NCBI GenBank assembly: GCA_037447655.1
Contig: JBBHKE010002493.1
Span: 109,341-173,340 of the forward strand
Direction of reading: 5' to 3'
Origin: Zygnema cylindricum
Taxonomy: Eukaryota > Streptophyta > Zygnematophyceae > Zygnematales > Zygnemataceae
DNA: 64,000 bases
The notes below the pieces were generated by a model that did not search any database, was not told the DNA's origin, and saw only the letters and a list, made by a program, of their open reading frames with translations. Below, piece after piece: positions 1 to 11,117 of the stretch (the stretch's first letter is position 1; each line of letters opens with the position of its first letter). The translations under genes were made by a program, and so were the position numbers.

Positions 1-40
1 GGTACCATGATCAAATCCTGGAGGTGGTACATATATTTTA
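1..40 (+). other. tRNA-like module, B-box half only
   Basis: B-box-like GATCAAATCC at 9-18 and a T run at 36-39. The A-box half is beyond the window edge. It is antisense to the LTR that carries it. Confidence 0.4.
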
Positions 41-245
41 GTAAATATATCATTTATTATAAATAACCTAATATTTATATTTCGTAAACCTCTGGATAGC
101 CTAGGTAGCCATGGCTCTAGCTTTCTCTCCAATTTCTCAGTGACTGCGACAAGTTTGAGAGTTGGAGAGAGAAGTTAGAGGTAGACTTCTTTCTAATTTT
201 CTATTGAGACCTAGAAAATACTTTAAAAGCCAATTTATTTCTACA
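1..245 (-). repeat. 3' LTR of copia-Z, partial
   Basis: The tip is at 245 (TTTCTACA, i.e. TGTAGAAA on the minus strand), directly followed by CTCCCCTTATTTTCT, the complement of the polypurine tract. It aligns with 16462-16739 (5' LTR of Z) and with the LTRs of A and F. The rest lies off-window. Confidence 0.9.
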
Positions 246-275
246 CTCCCCTTATTTTCTAGTCAATCTTTAATT

Positions 276-1821
276 TCATACCACACTTCTCCCGCAGAAA
301 ATTAGCTTAGGGGAAGGCACAGGTTTGGTCATCATATCTGCTACCATCTCACTATCTGGTCGGTACTCTAAACTGATTATGTTGTTTTTTACTTTCTCTC
401 TAACAAAGCTCAGTCTAATGTCCATGTGTTTGGCTTTAAAATGATGTTTAGGATTGGTAAAAATAGCAATTGCTGCCTGATTATCACAAATAAATTTTTG
501 CACACCACTCTTAAGGTGACCAAGCTCACCAAGCAAAGACTTGTCCCACATCAATTCTTTTATAGCAGAGCAAGAGGCCATATACTCAACCTCCATGGTG
601 GACTTAGCAATAACTTTTTGTTGTTTGCTACTCCAACAACAAGCCCCATCACCCACATATAATACATATCCAGAAGTGCATCTCCTCATCGGAGCATCAC
701 CATAACTGGCATCACTCCAAGTAGTGATATCAGTATTCTCCCCACCCAAATGCAACCATAGATCCCTAGTTCCTATCAAATATCTTAGGACTCTTTTAGC
801 TGCCTCCGAATCCCTCTTAGTGGGAGAATTTAGACTTCTACTCAGCACTCATATAGTTGCAGCTAAATCTGGCCGGGTACTATTCATAAAATAGATTAGA
901 CTTCTCTCTACTTGCGTGAAAGGAATATTCTGCATGAACTTCTGTTCATCAGGAGATAATTCCTCGTCTAAGACTATGACTTCTTCTTCCTCACTCCCCT
1001 CACTTCCCTTCTTCAACTCCATTGGAGTTGTACAACTATTAGCTTTATCCATCTAAAATTTTTCAAGCATGTTCCCTATTGCTTCCTTTTGAGTCAATCT
1101 TATAATTTTTCTTTTTCGGTCTCTTTCTACTTGAATTCCCAAAATATATTTTGCTTCCCCCATATCCTTTATTTCAAATCTCCCCTTAAGATCGATTTTT
1201 CAGTTTATTAATTTTTTCCATTGATTTACTTAAAACAAACAAATCATCAACATAAATTGAAATAAATATAAAACCTTCCTCATCTTCGAAAACATAGATT
1301 GAGTGATCTGAGCTGATCCGAATATATCCTAGACCGGTAAGAAACTCATCAAGCTTCTTATTCCACTGTCGCGGCGCTTGTTTCAAACCATAGAGAGATT
1401 TAATTAGCCGACATACCTTACTCTCCTCTCCTTCCTCCACAATCCCTTCAAGTTGTCGCATGAAGATCTCATCTTCCAATTCTCCATGCAAAAAGGCTCT
1501 CTTGATGTCCATCTAGTGCACTTCCATGTCTTCCGCTGCTGCCAGACTAAAAAATATGTGGACGGAGGGAAATTTAATGACCGGGGCAAAGGTTTCCTCG
1601 TAGTCAATTCCCTCCTTTTGTGTAAATCCCTTTGCCACTAATCTGGCCTTGTAGCGCTCGATTGTGTTATTTAGGTTTAGTTCTAATTTGAAAACCCACT
1701 TACAACCGATTGGTTTTCGGTTAGGTGGACAATCCACCAGCTCCCAAGTATCGGCTGCCATAATTGAGGCCATCTCCTCATTGATGGCTGTCTTCCACCG
1801 GTTTCTTTCTGGACAAGTCAT
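276..1821 (-). pseudogene. copia-Z reverse transcriptase and RNase H remnant
   Basis: C-terminal part of the copia polyprotein, which copies element RNA into DNA. RT motifs include IYVDDLFVLSK near 1220-1260 and YGLKQAPRQWNKKLDEF; RNase H shows WSDASYGD, CDNQAAIAI and HFKAKHMDI. Breaks seen: TAG at 1513-1515, where the conserved HQMDIK motif has lost its Gln codon (CAG to TAG); a frame change near 1190; and a stop at the 849 junction. The order matches copia (RT then RNase H at the C-terminus). Not functional. Confidence 0.88.
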
Positions 1822-3024
1822 CGCCTCTCCATAAGTTTGAGATTCATCTTGATGAGATAGTTTTTTTACCTTGCTATTAACTTATTTTTCTTGCAATCTT
1901 TTGCTACTTCTCCTCCCCCCATCAAAATCTGAGGCCGGAATAGATGGTTCTCGTGGATTCTTTCGAACAATCTGGGCTTCTCTCCTATCCCTTGATTCCG
2001 AATCAATTTCCACCACGTCTTGCGCTTCGAGTAGAGTTGTCACTGAAGTTTCCACAGCCGAGTTTTTTTTGGTCTGATTCGTACCCGCAAGAATGTCATC
2101 TTTTCTAAAAGTTGGATAGTTAGGAAGCTCAAAGTCATCAGAATTTTTGACTCAAATCTGATTTTTACTGACTTTGTATATTTGAAGGGATCCACGGACT
2201 TTCCTTCATCCATAACTACTAGATGCTTTACTAAGATTATATCTTCCCCTTTTTTTTTCATTGACTCTATATCGTTTCACATCCTCATGATATCCTAATA
2301 AGTATCCCGGTTTTCCTTTAGGATCTAGCTTCCAATTAGACCGATCTGTATCTAGATTGAATACTTGACTGCCGAAAACCTTTAAATGAGATATGTCTGG
2401 TTTCCGGCCTGTCCATCTCTCATAAGGTGTTTGATCTTTAATAGCTTAAGTAAGAACACTATTTTTGAGGTAATTAGCACAGTTCATTGCTTTTGCCCAA
2501 AACCTTTTTCCTATCTTCTTATCTGACAACATACTTTAAGCAATATATGTCAGTGTTCTATTTAACCTTTCAGCTACCCCATTCTGTTCCGGGTTTTCTG
2601 GAACTGTCTTTTGGTGTTGGACCCTATCTTCCCTCAGAAAACCCTCAAACTGGTTAGAAGTATACTCTCCACCATTGCCACTCCTTATTCTTTTGATTGG
2701 AGTTTCATGGAGTTTTTCGCTCCATTCTTTATATTGTCTAAAAATCCTGAGCTTCGGACTTGTTTTTCAAAAAATACACTCGGGAATACCAAGACCAATC
2801 ATTAGTGATAGTCATCATAAATCTCTTCCCCCTCGGTGAGGGCACTTTAGCCGGTCCCGAAATATCTGTGTGTACTAGATCTAGAATTTTTTCTCCTTTA
2901 TAGGTGGCTGTTTTAGGAAAGGGTAATGTGTGTACTTTACCTTGATCACATCCACTACAATCACTTATATTATCACTCTCATTGAACTGAATCCTTTCCA
3001 CCACTCCCATCTTTTTCATTAAAA
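1822..3024 (-). pseudogene. copia-Z integrase and linker remnant
   Basis: Contains the tail of the HHCC zinc finger (DCSGCDQGK), the first catalytic block LVHTDISGPAKVP (2850-2900) and, further left, the C-terminal block ending VKHLVVMDEGKSVDPFKYTK (2160-2260), which marks the integrase-RT linker in this group. Stops and frameshifts separate the pieces. The N-terminal integrase and protease are missing: integrase sequence joins gag near 3020 at a shared TTCAT, so an internal deletion is inferred. Confidence 0.8.
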
Positions 3025-3589
3025 TCTTTTCCCGCACTCTCTAGCTCCATGAAGAGTGTAGCAAGCTCATTGCAAAAATCCAACATTTTCCCCCATTTGT
3101 ATACATATTCTTTAGCTTTCTGATCAGCCAACTGTTTTTGTTGAATCGTACCACTTCGGTACATCTGTATGAGAGCCATCCACAGATCGGATGCCAATTC
3201 TACCGGCAAATGAGGACATGCAAGTCCTTTAGTAAGATGGCGTAGGATGAAGTGTTTTGCCACCATATTGTTGAAATCCCAGGTTTGAGTATCATTCTTC
3301 TCGTTCCTCGGAATAGGTGACATGAATGCTCAACTAGTTGTTATTGGTGTGGTTGTCTCCTTCTCCGCTCTTTTGTCCACTACCTCTCCTTCCTTTGTCT
3401 CTTCCGTTGAATATAGACCTGGTTTCTTTGTAAATTTGCTTCCTTCAAACCCTGGGGGAACTCGAAGACTTGATGGATGCCCCAATCGTCCACTCACTAT
3501 CCCCAAAACCATTTTTCGCATAGAGCTTCTATCATCATACTTTCCCAGTATATGAAGCCAGTTCCATTAAAGATTGGTACGTTAGAGGG
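3020..3589 (-). pseudogene. copia-Z gag remnant
   Basis: Capsid-like gag region similar to copia-A and copia-F: MSPIPRNEKND block, HFILRHLTKGLACPHL, YRSGTIQQKQLADQK and MLDFCNELATLFMELESAG. The frame breaks near 3322. The ATG in the LTR (complement of CAT in CTCCATAAGTCC near 3620) is still present. The zinc knuckle is lost with the internal deletion. Confidence 0.82.
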
Positions 3590-3602
3590 TGGGCCCATAA
3601 CT
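3590..3602 (-). other. primer-binding site of copia-Z (half-tRNA iMet type)
   Basis: The minus strand reads AGTTATGGGCCCA immediately inside the LTR end. It differs by one base from GGTTATGGGCCCA, which complements the anticodon loop of initiator tRNA-Met. Confidence 0.7.
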
Positions 3603-4359
3603 TGAAACTTTGAGACCTCCATAAGTCCTCAGAGTGGACAGCATCCAAAAAGCCTGTAGGATAACCTTGACCCTTTTGTGTTTCAGTAAGAACAACTGCC
3701 ACCCTAGCAGACAAAAACTCTGACCAACTTCACCTCTGTGAAGTGAAGACTCCTTCGAGTCGATAGCAAAAAGAATCTCTGAATTTGCTCCCCTGAACAG
3801 TAAGTTACGTAGGGTCAAAGTTGACCTTTTGTACAGAAGCTCTTTGGGAGAGAGGGTCCTATCTCCTATTTTTTCTAAGTCCTATCTTTCTCACAGACTC
3901 TATCTACTGATGACCCGAGCCAATCAGATTACTCCTCCATACACAAAAGTACAGCTGCCGGTGTACTTTCTGTATGAACATCGTACGACATGGCCTAAAT
4001 GTCGACACGTGGTATATCCGGATTCTCTCCCTTAATCCTTGGAGATGCCGCGATCCAATGTCATTCCGCCACGTGTCATCCGATGTGGCGATGATCAAAA
4101 AGGTCGAAATTCTCTTCGGCGATCTCGGCGTTTAATTTTGGCCGTCCGAATAAATTCACATTTAATCGTAGCTGTAATAAATAAATGAGCGGTATTCGTT
4201 TTTTATCGTTACCGTAATCTGTACTTTTACATTACTGGATCTATGTCTCCCGTAAAACTATTTAAGTTAAATGAACTATCCTACGTATTAATGTTTAATT
4301 AATTATCAAACTCTATGTTATGTAACACTATCTGTAGACTTAACGGTTAAGGCTACCCG
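3603..4359 (-). repeat. 5' LTR of copia-Z, left part
   Basis: Begins TGAAACTTTGAG (LTR end TTTCA on the minus strand) beside the PBS and runs to the copia-A insertion point. It continues at 16457. The flanks of A are ACCCG (4355-4359) and ACCAG (16457-16461), a one-mismatch TSD. Together the two parts give about 1.04 kb. Confidence 0.88.
4339..4359 (+). other. tRNA-like module of the Z LTR, A-box half, interrupted
   Basis: TAACGGTTAAGGC at 4341-4353 resembles a D-arm/A-box. Copia-A is inserted 6 nt after GGTTAAGGC. The B-box half resumes after 16456. Confidence 0.5.
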
Positions 4360-5413
4360 TGTACAAATTAATGGTCCATTTAAAGTATTTTCTAGGTCTA
4401 AATAGAAATATAAAAAGAAGCTGAGGCAGTCTACCTCTAACTTCACTCTTCAACTCTCAAACTTGTCGTAGTCACTGAGAAATTGGAGAGGGAGCTAGAG
4501 CCATGGCTACCTTGGCTATCTAGAGGTTTACGGGAAATTTATATTAGTTAGGGGTTTATTTAATAAAAGGTATATGCGGACCACAGTATTTGATCCTGAT
4601 ACCTACCGGACGGTAGACAACCGGTAGCCGGTAGCCTTAGCCGTGAAGTCTTTCAATAGAGTTACGTACTATATGGTTTAATATCTAATTAAACATTACC
4701 AAGTAGGATAATTCAATTAACTGTAACTATTTACGGGATGCATAGATCTAGTAATGTAAAAGTACGGATTATGGTACGGATAAGAAACGAATACCGCGCA
4801 GTTATTTCTTTAGCGAAACAAATATCGCGCATGTATTTATTACGACTACGATTTAATATGAATGTGATCCGACGGCCGGAATTAACGCCAAGATCGCGGA
4901 AGGGAATTTTGGCAGTTGTGGTCATCGCCACATCGGATGACACATGGCGGAATTACATTGGATCGCGGCATCTCCGAGGATTAAGGGAGCGAATCCGGAC
5001 ATACCACAAGTCGACATTTAGGCCATGTCGTACAATGTCCGTACAGAAAGTACACCGGCAGCTATACTTTTGTGTACAGAACTGTATTATGATTGGCTCC
5101 GTACATGAGTAGATAGAGTCTATGAGAGAGATATGACTTAGAAAAATTAGGAGATAGGACCCTCTCTCCTAGAGAGCTTCTGTAAAAAAGGTCAACTTTG
5201 ACCCTCCATAACTTACTGCTCAGGGGAGCAAATTCAAAGATTCTTTTTGCTATCGACTCAGTGGAGTCTTGCCTTCACAGGGTAGAAGTTAGTCAGAGTT
5301 ATTGTCTACCAGGGTGGCAGTTGTTTTTCCTAAAACACAAAGGGGTCAGGGTTATCCTAGAGGCTTCATGGAAGGTATCCACTCTGAGGACTTATGGAGG
5401 TCCCTGAGTTTCA
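4360..5413 (+). repeat. 5' LTR of copia-A
   Basis: 1054 bp, from TGTACAAATTAATGG to GAGTTTCA. It matches the 3' LTR at 15406-16456 along its length with scattered substitutions. Confidence 0.92.
4563..4650 (-). other. antisense tRNA-like module in the A 5' LTR
   Basis: On the minus strand: A-box-like block at 4633-4645 (ACGGCTAAGGC, reverse of GCCTTAGCCGT), B-box-like GGATCAAATA at 4587-4596, T run at 4565-4568. The B-box is slightly decayed. Confidence 0.45.
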
Positions 5414-6230
5414 GGTTATTGGCCCACCCTTTAGGGTACCAATCTTTAATGGAAATGGCTTCATATACTGGGAAAGTATGATGATAGGAGCTCTATGCGA
5501 ATAAAGGTTTTGGGTGATAGTGAGTGGACGGTTAGGGCGTCCATCAAGTCTAAGAATCCCTCCAGGGTTAGGAGGAAGCTGATTTTACCAGGAAAGAGGA
5601 TCCACCTTCAACGGAAGAGACAAAGGAGGGAGAGGTGGTGGATAAAGGAAAGGAGAAAGAGGCAACACACCAATAGCAACTGGTTCGGCATTCATGTCAC
5701 CTATTCCGAGGAACGAGGAGAATGATACTAAAACCAGGGATTTCAACAATATGGCGGCAAAGCACTTCATCCTACGCCATCTCACTCAAGGACTTGCTTG
5801 TCCTCATTTGCAAGTAGAAAGGGCATCCGATCTTTGGATGGCTCTCATAGAGATGTACCGAAGTGGTACGATTCAGCAACAACAGTTGGCTGATCAGAAA
5901 GTTAAGGAGTATGTATACAAAGGGGGGAAGATGTTGGATTTTTGCAATGAGCTTGCTACGCACTTCGTGGAGCTAGAGAGTATGGGAAAAGATTTTAGTG
6001 AAAAAGAAAAGGTTAACTGTTTACTGATGAAGTTACCCGATGAGTTCGAGAACATAGTCAACAGTGTGCAAGACTTGCTGGACTCAAGGTGGATAGGAAA
6101 CTGAGTGGTAGGGATGATTTTCGTTCGAGAGAATACGATTGAGATCCGAAGGGGAGGAAAAAGTGGCCAAGCCTTGGCAATTGCGACCGACTGGAGGAAC
6201 AAGGATTCGCAAAAACCTGTGAGAAACTAT
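5394..6230 (+). pseudogene. copia-A gag, N-terminal part
   Basis: The ATG at 5394 lies 20 nt inside the LTR; translation would run through the PBS as QVIGPPFRVPIFNG. The capsid-like region (5694-6104) has HFILRHLTQGLACPHL, QQQLADQKVKEYVYKGGKM and LLMKLPDEFENIVNSVQ. In-frame stops occur near 5500 (TGCGAATAA), near 5580 and at 6102-6104. After 6104 the frame continues as VGMIFVRENTIEIRRGG until copia-B enters at ACTAT (6226-6230). The zinc knuckle follows B at about 11930. Confidence 0.85.
5414..5426 (+). other. primer-binding site of copia-A
   Basis: GGTTATTGGCCCA follows the LTR end TTTCA directly. It has one mismatch to the iMet anticodon-loop complement. Confidence 0.7.
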
Positions 6231-6244
6231 TGTAATATCTGTGA

Positions 6245-7149
6245 GAAAAATAGCAAAGCCCTTTCGGAGCCCTTGGTCCAGATCTGTCATGGTTTCCTCT
6301 TCTTCCTCCACCAAAGTTACCATAAGGTTTCTTGGAATCTTTAACCCCCCCAGTCAGTACCAGTAGCCAATGCTTGAACACTCATTCCTCCCCTACGAAT
6401 CTCAATTGTGCTTTCCCGAACCAAAATCATCCCCATAATAGAATTCCAAATCCAAAGTGACCTGACAAATCCTGGACACTGTTGACAATATTCTCATAAT
6501 CATCTGGGAGTTTCATTAGCAAAGTGTTCACCTTTTCTTTCTCGGTCTCCGTTTTTCTTGCACTTTCTAACTCCATGAATAACCCAGCCAAATCATTACG
6601 GAAATCTACCATCATTCCCCCTTTGTACACATACGCTTGTACCCTCTGATCTGCTAGCTTCTGCTGCTGAATTGTAATGCTCTTGTAAATGTCGACAAGA
6701 GTTTCCCACAACTCGTCTGCCCTCTCCACATGAAGATGAGGTGTAGCCACTCCCTCAGTGAGACGCCCGAGAATAAAATGAGTCGCCACGGTATTGTTGA
6801 AATCCCAGATTTGAATAACATTCGCCTCTGTTTTTTGAACAGGTGTTATTGGAGCCGATCCACTAGCCATCAGTGTGATTTTCTCCTTTCCTTTGTCGGA
6901 CATGGTGCTTTTTGGAACATCCTCCGCCCCCTCTGCCCTTGCAGATCCTCCAGTGAACCGAGATCCTCCAAACCGTAGTGGAACTCCTAATTTAGCGGAT
7001 GCCCGACGCACACAGTCACTCACAATGCCCCATAGTCGTTTTTCAAACAATGCACCCCTCATCATGGTTTCCCTATAAATAAACCCTGTTCCATTAAAAA
7101 TGGGCACCCTAGAGGGTGGGCTTATAACCTGTAATTCTGTGACCTCCAT
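6245..7149 (-). pseudogene. copia-B gag, second copy (truncated at the zinc knuckle)
   Basis: Starts at the ATG at 7149, 20 nt inside the LTR, and reads through the PBS as ELQVISPPSRVPIFNG. An open frame of 240 codons contains FILGRLTEGVATPHLHVERADELWETL, QQQKLADQRVQAYVYKGGMM and LLMKLPDDYENIVNSVQDL. The zinc-knuckle start (GLCYF) ends at the junction with the LTR stub near 6244, so the C-terminus is lost. This is the longest clean gag N-terminus in the window. Confidence 0.85.
7117..7129 (-). other. primer-binding site between the two copia-B units
   Basis: The minus strand reads GGTTATAAGCCCA directly inside the LTR end (TTACA). It differs by two G-to-A changes from GGTTATGGGCCCA. Confidence 0.65.
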
Positions 7150-7525
7150 TGGTACACAGAATGTCCAGCTTATATGAAGCCTCTACGATAATATTAGCAA
7201 TTTTGACTTTGGCAATGAATAAGTGCCACCCTGGCATGCAAAAACTCTGACCGACTACACCTTTGTGTAGAGTGGACTCCCCTAAGTCCGCTGCAAAAAG
7301 AATCACAGAATTTGCTCACCTGAGCATTAAGTTATGGCTGTTCAAAGACAACATATTTGTACAGATGGCCTCTAGGAGAGAGGACGTTCTCCAAATTTTG
7401 TCTAAGTCCTGAAAACTCCTAATAACTACTCTAAACCAATCAAAGTGAAATACCCTAATTATTGTACATACAAAGTACAGCAGCCGCCGTACTTTATGTA
7501 CGGATATATTCGGCACCATTCCCAG

Positions 7526-7541
7526 TTTGCCACGTGGCAAA
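7526..7541. promoter_or_regulatory. perfect G-box palindrome in the B LTR
   Basis: TTTGCCACGTGGCAAA is a 16-bp perfect palindrome around CACGTG, a typical bZIP/bHLH site in plants. The copy at about 11151-11164 keeps the TGCCACGTGGCA core. Related ACGTGG/CACGTG motifs recur at the same relative place in the other LTRs. Confidence 0.5.
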
Positions 7542-8017
7542 ATAGGTCAATGACATTTTGTCCATTTTCTCTTCCAACATCTTATAGGATGATGCCACGT
7601 GTAATTTCCTCCTATTTCGCCGTACTTCTCCCAGATAGTCGTTCCGGCATCCCGACACTCTAATGTCGTCTGTTCTTTTCACGGTGATTAATTGCAGCCG
7701 TTTGATATGACGGCGTGCTGAATAAATGTTGACTGTTGAATTTCACCGGTCAAAGTTCCGTGTTGACCGTTGAATTTCGACGGTCAACATTCCGTGTTGA
7801 CCGCTTAAATTTTATTCTTGCTTCGCGAGCCATCGATCGCGACATTTAATTTTGTCCGTCGAAATCAAATGTTTGTTTCATTTATTTTGTGCGGTACTGC
7901 ATTTTGTGCGGTACCACACGTTCCATGTTTCGTTTCGTTTCGTAAGATGTTAAACGGAATATGCTGTATGTTTTCTTTAAATACTTATCTAGTACAATAC
8001 ATGCATCGATTCATGAT

Positions 8018-8106
8018 GACCGAACGGATAAGACGAGCGCCTTTTCTGTACGGCTTTCGCCCAGAGGTTACAGGATCAAATCATGTATGTGGCGACGTAA
8101 ATTTTG
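8018..8106 (+). other. antisense tRNA-like module in the B LTR
   Basis: A-box-like ACCGAACGGATAAGAC at 8019-8034, B-box-like GGATCAAATC at 8073-8082, T run at 8102-8105. Plus strand, antisense to the element. Confidence 0.42.
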
Positions 8107-8253
8107 CAGGAGCTTTGTCTTCTGTCTATCTTCTCATCTGTCCAAGGCAGCCATGGCTGCCTGGCAATTCTCAATGACTACGACAAGTATGAGAACTGGA
8201 AGACTTTAAAAGGTAGAATACAAAATATCACTTTTCAACACTCCCCTTATTTT

Positions 8254-8556
8254 CTAGTCTATCTTTTCTTTCAGTCCACACTTCTCCCTACAAAATTTTA
8301 ATTTGGGATAAGGAACCGGCTTAGTCATCATATCTGCTACCATCTCTGCATCCGGTCTATATTCCAAACTAATTATTGTATTCTCAACCTTCTCTCTAAC
8401 AAAGCTCAAATGAATATCCATATGCTTTGCTTTAAAGTGATGCTTAGGGTTTGCTGCAATTGCAATCGCCGCTTGATTGTCACAAAATACTTTTTGCACT
8501 CCGCTCTTCATATATCCCAATTCTTGAAGCAAAGATTCTACCCACATCAATTTTGA
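8254..8556 (-). pseudogene. copia-B RNase H C-terminal fragment
   Basis: Encodes MWVESLLQELGYMKSG, CDNQAAIAIAANPKHHFKAKHMDI and the terminal MTKPVPYPKLKFCREKCGLKEK, right beside the purine tract. Upstream sequence stops near 8556, where about 130 bp of unrelated or degraded linker (8557-8685) joins integrase sequence. RT and the first half of RNase H are therefore deleted. Confidence 0.82.
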
Positions 8557-8685
8557 TGTCCATCTCTGGTCGTTCATCGTCCATTTCTGGTCTTTCCTCG
8601 TTTTCTTCCTCGGTTTGAACCGGATGTTGTGACTCCAAGAGAGAGTGTTTCATGGTCATTTTTCTTCTTTCTCTGCAAGGTCAGA

Positions 8686-10082
8686 CTAAATTGGAGTTCG
8701 ATTAAAAGAATCTAAATCTAACTCATTGTCGGATTCAATTCTAATTCTCACCGATTTGGTGTACTTAAAGGGATCTATGGACTTTCCCTCATCCATAACT
8801 ACCAAGTGTTTCACTAGAATTATGTCTTCTCCTTCGAGATCATAAACTCTATATCCCTTTACATTTTCATCATACCCAAGTAAGTATCCCGGCTTTCCTC
8901 TAGCATCTAACTTCCAATCAGATTTTTTTGTGTTTAGACTAAACACTTGACTTCTAAACACCTTTAAGTGTGAAATATTAGGTTTTCTTCCGGTCCATCT
9001 TTCATAAGGTGTCTAGTCTTTTATAGCCAAGGTAAGGGCTCTATTTTTGAGATAGTTAGCACAATTCATAGCTTCTGCCCAAAAACTTTTCCTTATATTT
9101 TTATCTGTCAACATACTACGGGCACTATCACTTAAAGTCTGATTTAGTCTCTCGGCTACACCGTTTTGTTCTGGATTCTTTGGGACAGTCTTTTGGTGTT
9201 GAACCCCTTCCTCTTTCAAATAATCCTCAAACTCATTAGAAGTGAATTCCCCCCCATTATCACTCCTCACTCTCTTTATAGGTGTTACATGGAGCTTTTT
9301 AATCCATGCTTTATACTCCTTAAAATAAGCCGAAGCCTCAGATTTGTTTTTCAAGAAATATACTCTAGAGTATCTAGACCAATCATCCGTGATAGTAAGC
9401 ATAAATCTTTTCCCTCCAACTGATGGCACTTTGGCCGGTCCCCATATGTCAATATGAACCAAATCTAAAACCTTTTCACTTTTATATGTTGCGGCTTTCG
9501 GAAAAGGCAATCTCTGGGCCTTTCCTTGAGCACACCCACTACAATCATCCAAAGTCTCATTATCACCAAAATGTATTCCCTCAACTACACTCATCTTCTT
9601 CATTTCCTTTAACCTATCTAGATGCACATGTCCCAATCTTTTATGCCACATCATCAAATCACTTACACTAGCATAGTAAACTCCCGTCTTTCCATTACTC
9701 AAATTCAGCCTAAACATTCCTTGGCTACCCTTTTCAGCTGTGAAGTACACTTCATTCTCATAGCTAGCAACAAAGACTCCTTTCTTGGTACTAGTCTCAA
9801 AACCCTTATCATCTAAGACTGACGTAGAGATAAGATTATTGTTCAACTCTGGAATGAAAAGTACATCAGAGAAAGTGACTATAGATGTCTTACCATCAAC
9901 TAAGACTCTCACATCCACTGATCCCACTGAATTAGTGGTAACTATTCTCCCATCCCCATACTCTATCTCTACAGTAGGGATCTTTCTCATTTTGGTAAAC
10001 AATGGTTTTTCTCTACATATATGCATAGAGGCTCATGAATCAATGATCCATCCTTCTTCAAGAGCTTCTTTCACTCCACCGA
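8686..10082 (-). pseudogene. copia-B protease end and integrase
   Basis: A 337-codon open stretch (10026-9013) is the best preserved integrase here. It has the HHCC finger (WHKRLGHVHLDRL and DCSGCAQGK), catalytic LVHIDIWGP, VRSDNGGEFTSN and the Glu block PEQNGVAERLNQT. A further 91 codons (8961-8686) hold GKPGYLLGYDENVKGYRVYDL and VKHLVVMDEGKS. The protease active site upstream reads DS-stop-ASMH (TGA near 10033), destroying the D-S-G triad. A stop separates the two integrase blocks near 9014. Confidence 0.87.
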
Positions 10083-11117
10083 AAGCACACTTTTGCCTTC
10101 ATGGAATCTCTGGCTCACCTTTCACCTCCAACTCTTCATTGAGGAGAACTTCTCCATCGTCATCATCGAGATCCTCTTCCACGACTTGTGTTGCAACGAA
10201 CGCCTTCTTTTTCCTTCCGGGTGGTTTTCCAATCGATTCCTCCTTCAATCTCAACTCCGTCAACTTAGTGCACTCTACCATGTAGTGTCCCGATTTCTTA
10301 CAAAAATGGCAAATCCCCTTTCGGAGCCCTTGGTCCAGATCCGTCATGGTTTCCTCTTCCTCCTCCACCAAAGTTCCCATAAGGTTTGTTGGAATCTTTA
10401 CCCCCCCAAGTCAATACCAGTAGCCAATGCTTGAACACTCTTTCCTCCCCTACGAATCTCAATTGTGCTTTCCCGAAGGAAAATCATCCTTACAATTGAA
10501 TTCCAAATCCATAGATGATTTGACAAATCCTGGACACAGTTGACAATATTCTCATAATCATCTGGGAGTTTCATTAGCAAAGTGTTCACCTTCTGTTTCT
10601 CGGTCTCCATTTTTCCTGCACTTTCTAACTCCATGAATAACCCAGCCAAATCATTACAGAAATCTAACATCATTCCCCTTTTGTACACATACGCTTCTAC
10701 CTTCTGATCTGCCAGCTTCTGCTGTTGAATCGTACTGCTCTTGTAAATGTCGACAAGAGTTTCCCTCAACTCGTCTGCCCTCTCCACATGAAGATGAGGT
10801 GTAGCCACTCCCTGAGTGAGACGCCGAGAATAAAATGAGTCGCCACGGTATTGTTGAAATCCCAGATTTGAATATCATTCGCCTCTGTTTTCTGAACAGG
10901 TGTTATTGAAGCCGATCCACTAGCCAATGGTGTGATTTTCTCTTTTCTTTTGTCGGACATGTTGCTTTCTACATCATCCTCCGCCCCCTCTGCCCCCTGC
11001 AGATCATCCTGTGAACTGAGATCCTCCAAACCCTATTGGAATTCCCAATTTAGCGGATGGCCGACGCACACAGTCACTCACAATGCCCCATAGCCGTTTT
11101 TGAAACAATGCACCCCT
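10083..11117 (-). pseudogene. copia-B gag, first copy
   Basis: Contains the zinc knuckle CHFCKKSGHYMVEC (about 10260-10310), the RRGGKSVQAL block, LLMKLPDDYENIVNCVQDL and HLHVERADELRETLVDIYKS, with frame changes near 10410 and 10810. The first 25 or so codons, the PBS and the 3' third of the LTR are deleted: gag joins mid-LTR sequence at about 11117. Confidence 0.83.

Larger units (their letters stand above)
7130..8240 (-). repeat. complete LTR of copia-B
   Basis: 1111 bp with TG...CA ends: TGTTGAAAAGTG (right) and GAATTACA (left) on the minus strand. A purine-tract complement (CTCCCCTTATTTTCT) lies to the right and a PBS to the left, so it joins two internal domains. The right two thirds match 11118-11866. 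Confidence 0.92.

Noticed and set aside
4738-5112. Open frame of 124 codons inside the A 5' LTR, with a twin at 15781-16152
   Set aside because: The two frames are alike only because the LTRs are copies. Related LTRs (F, Z) do not keep the frame, and no known motif is present.
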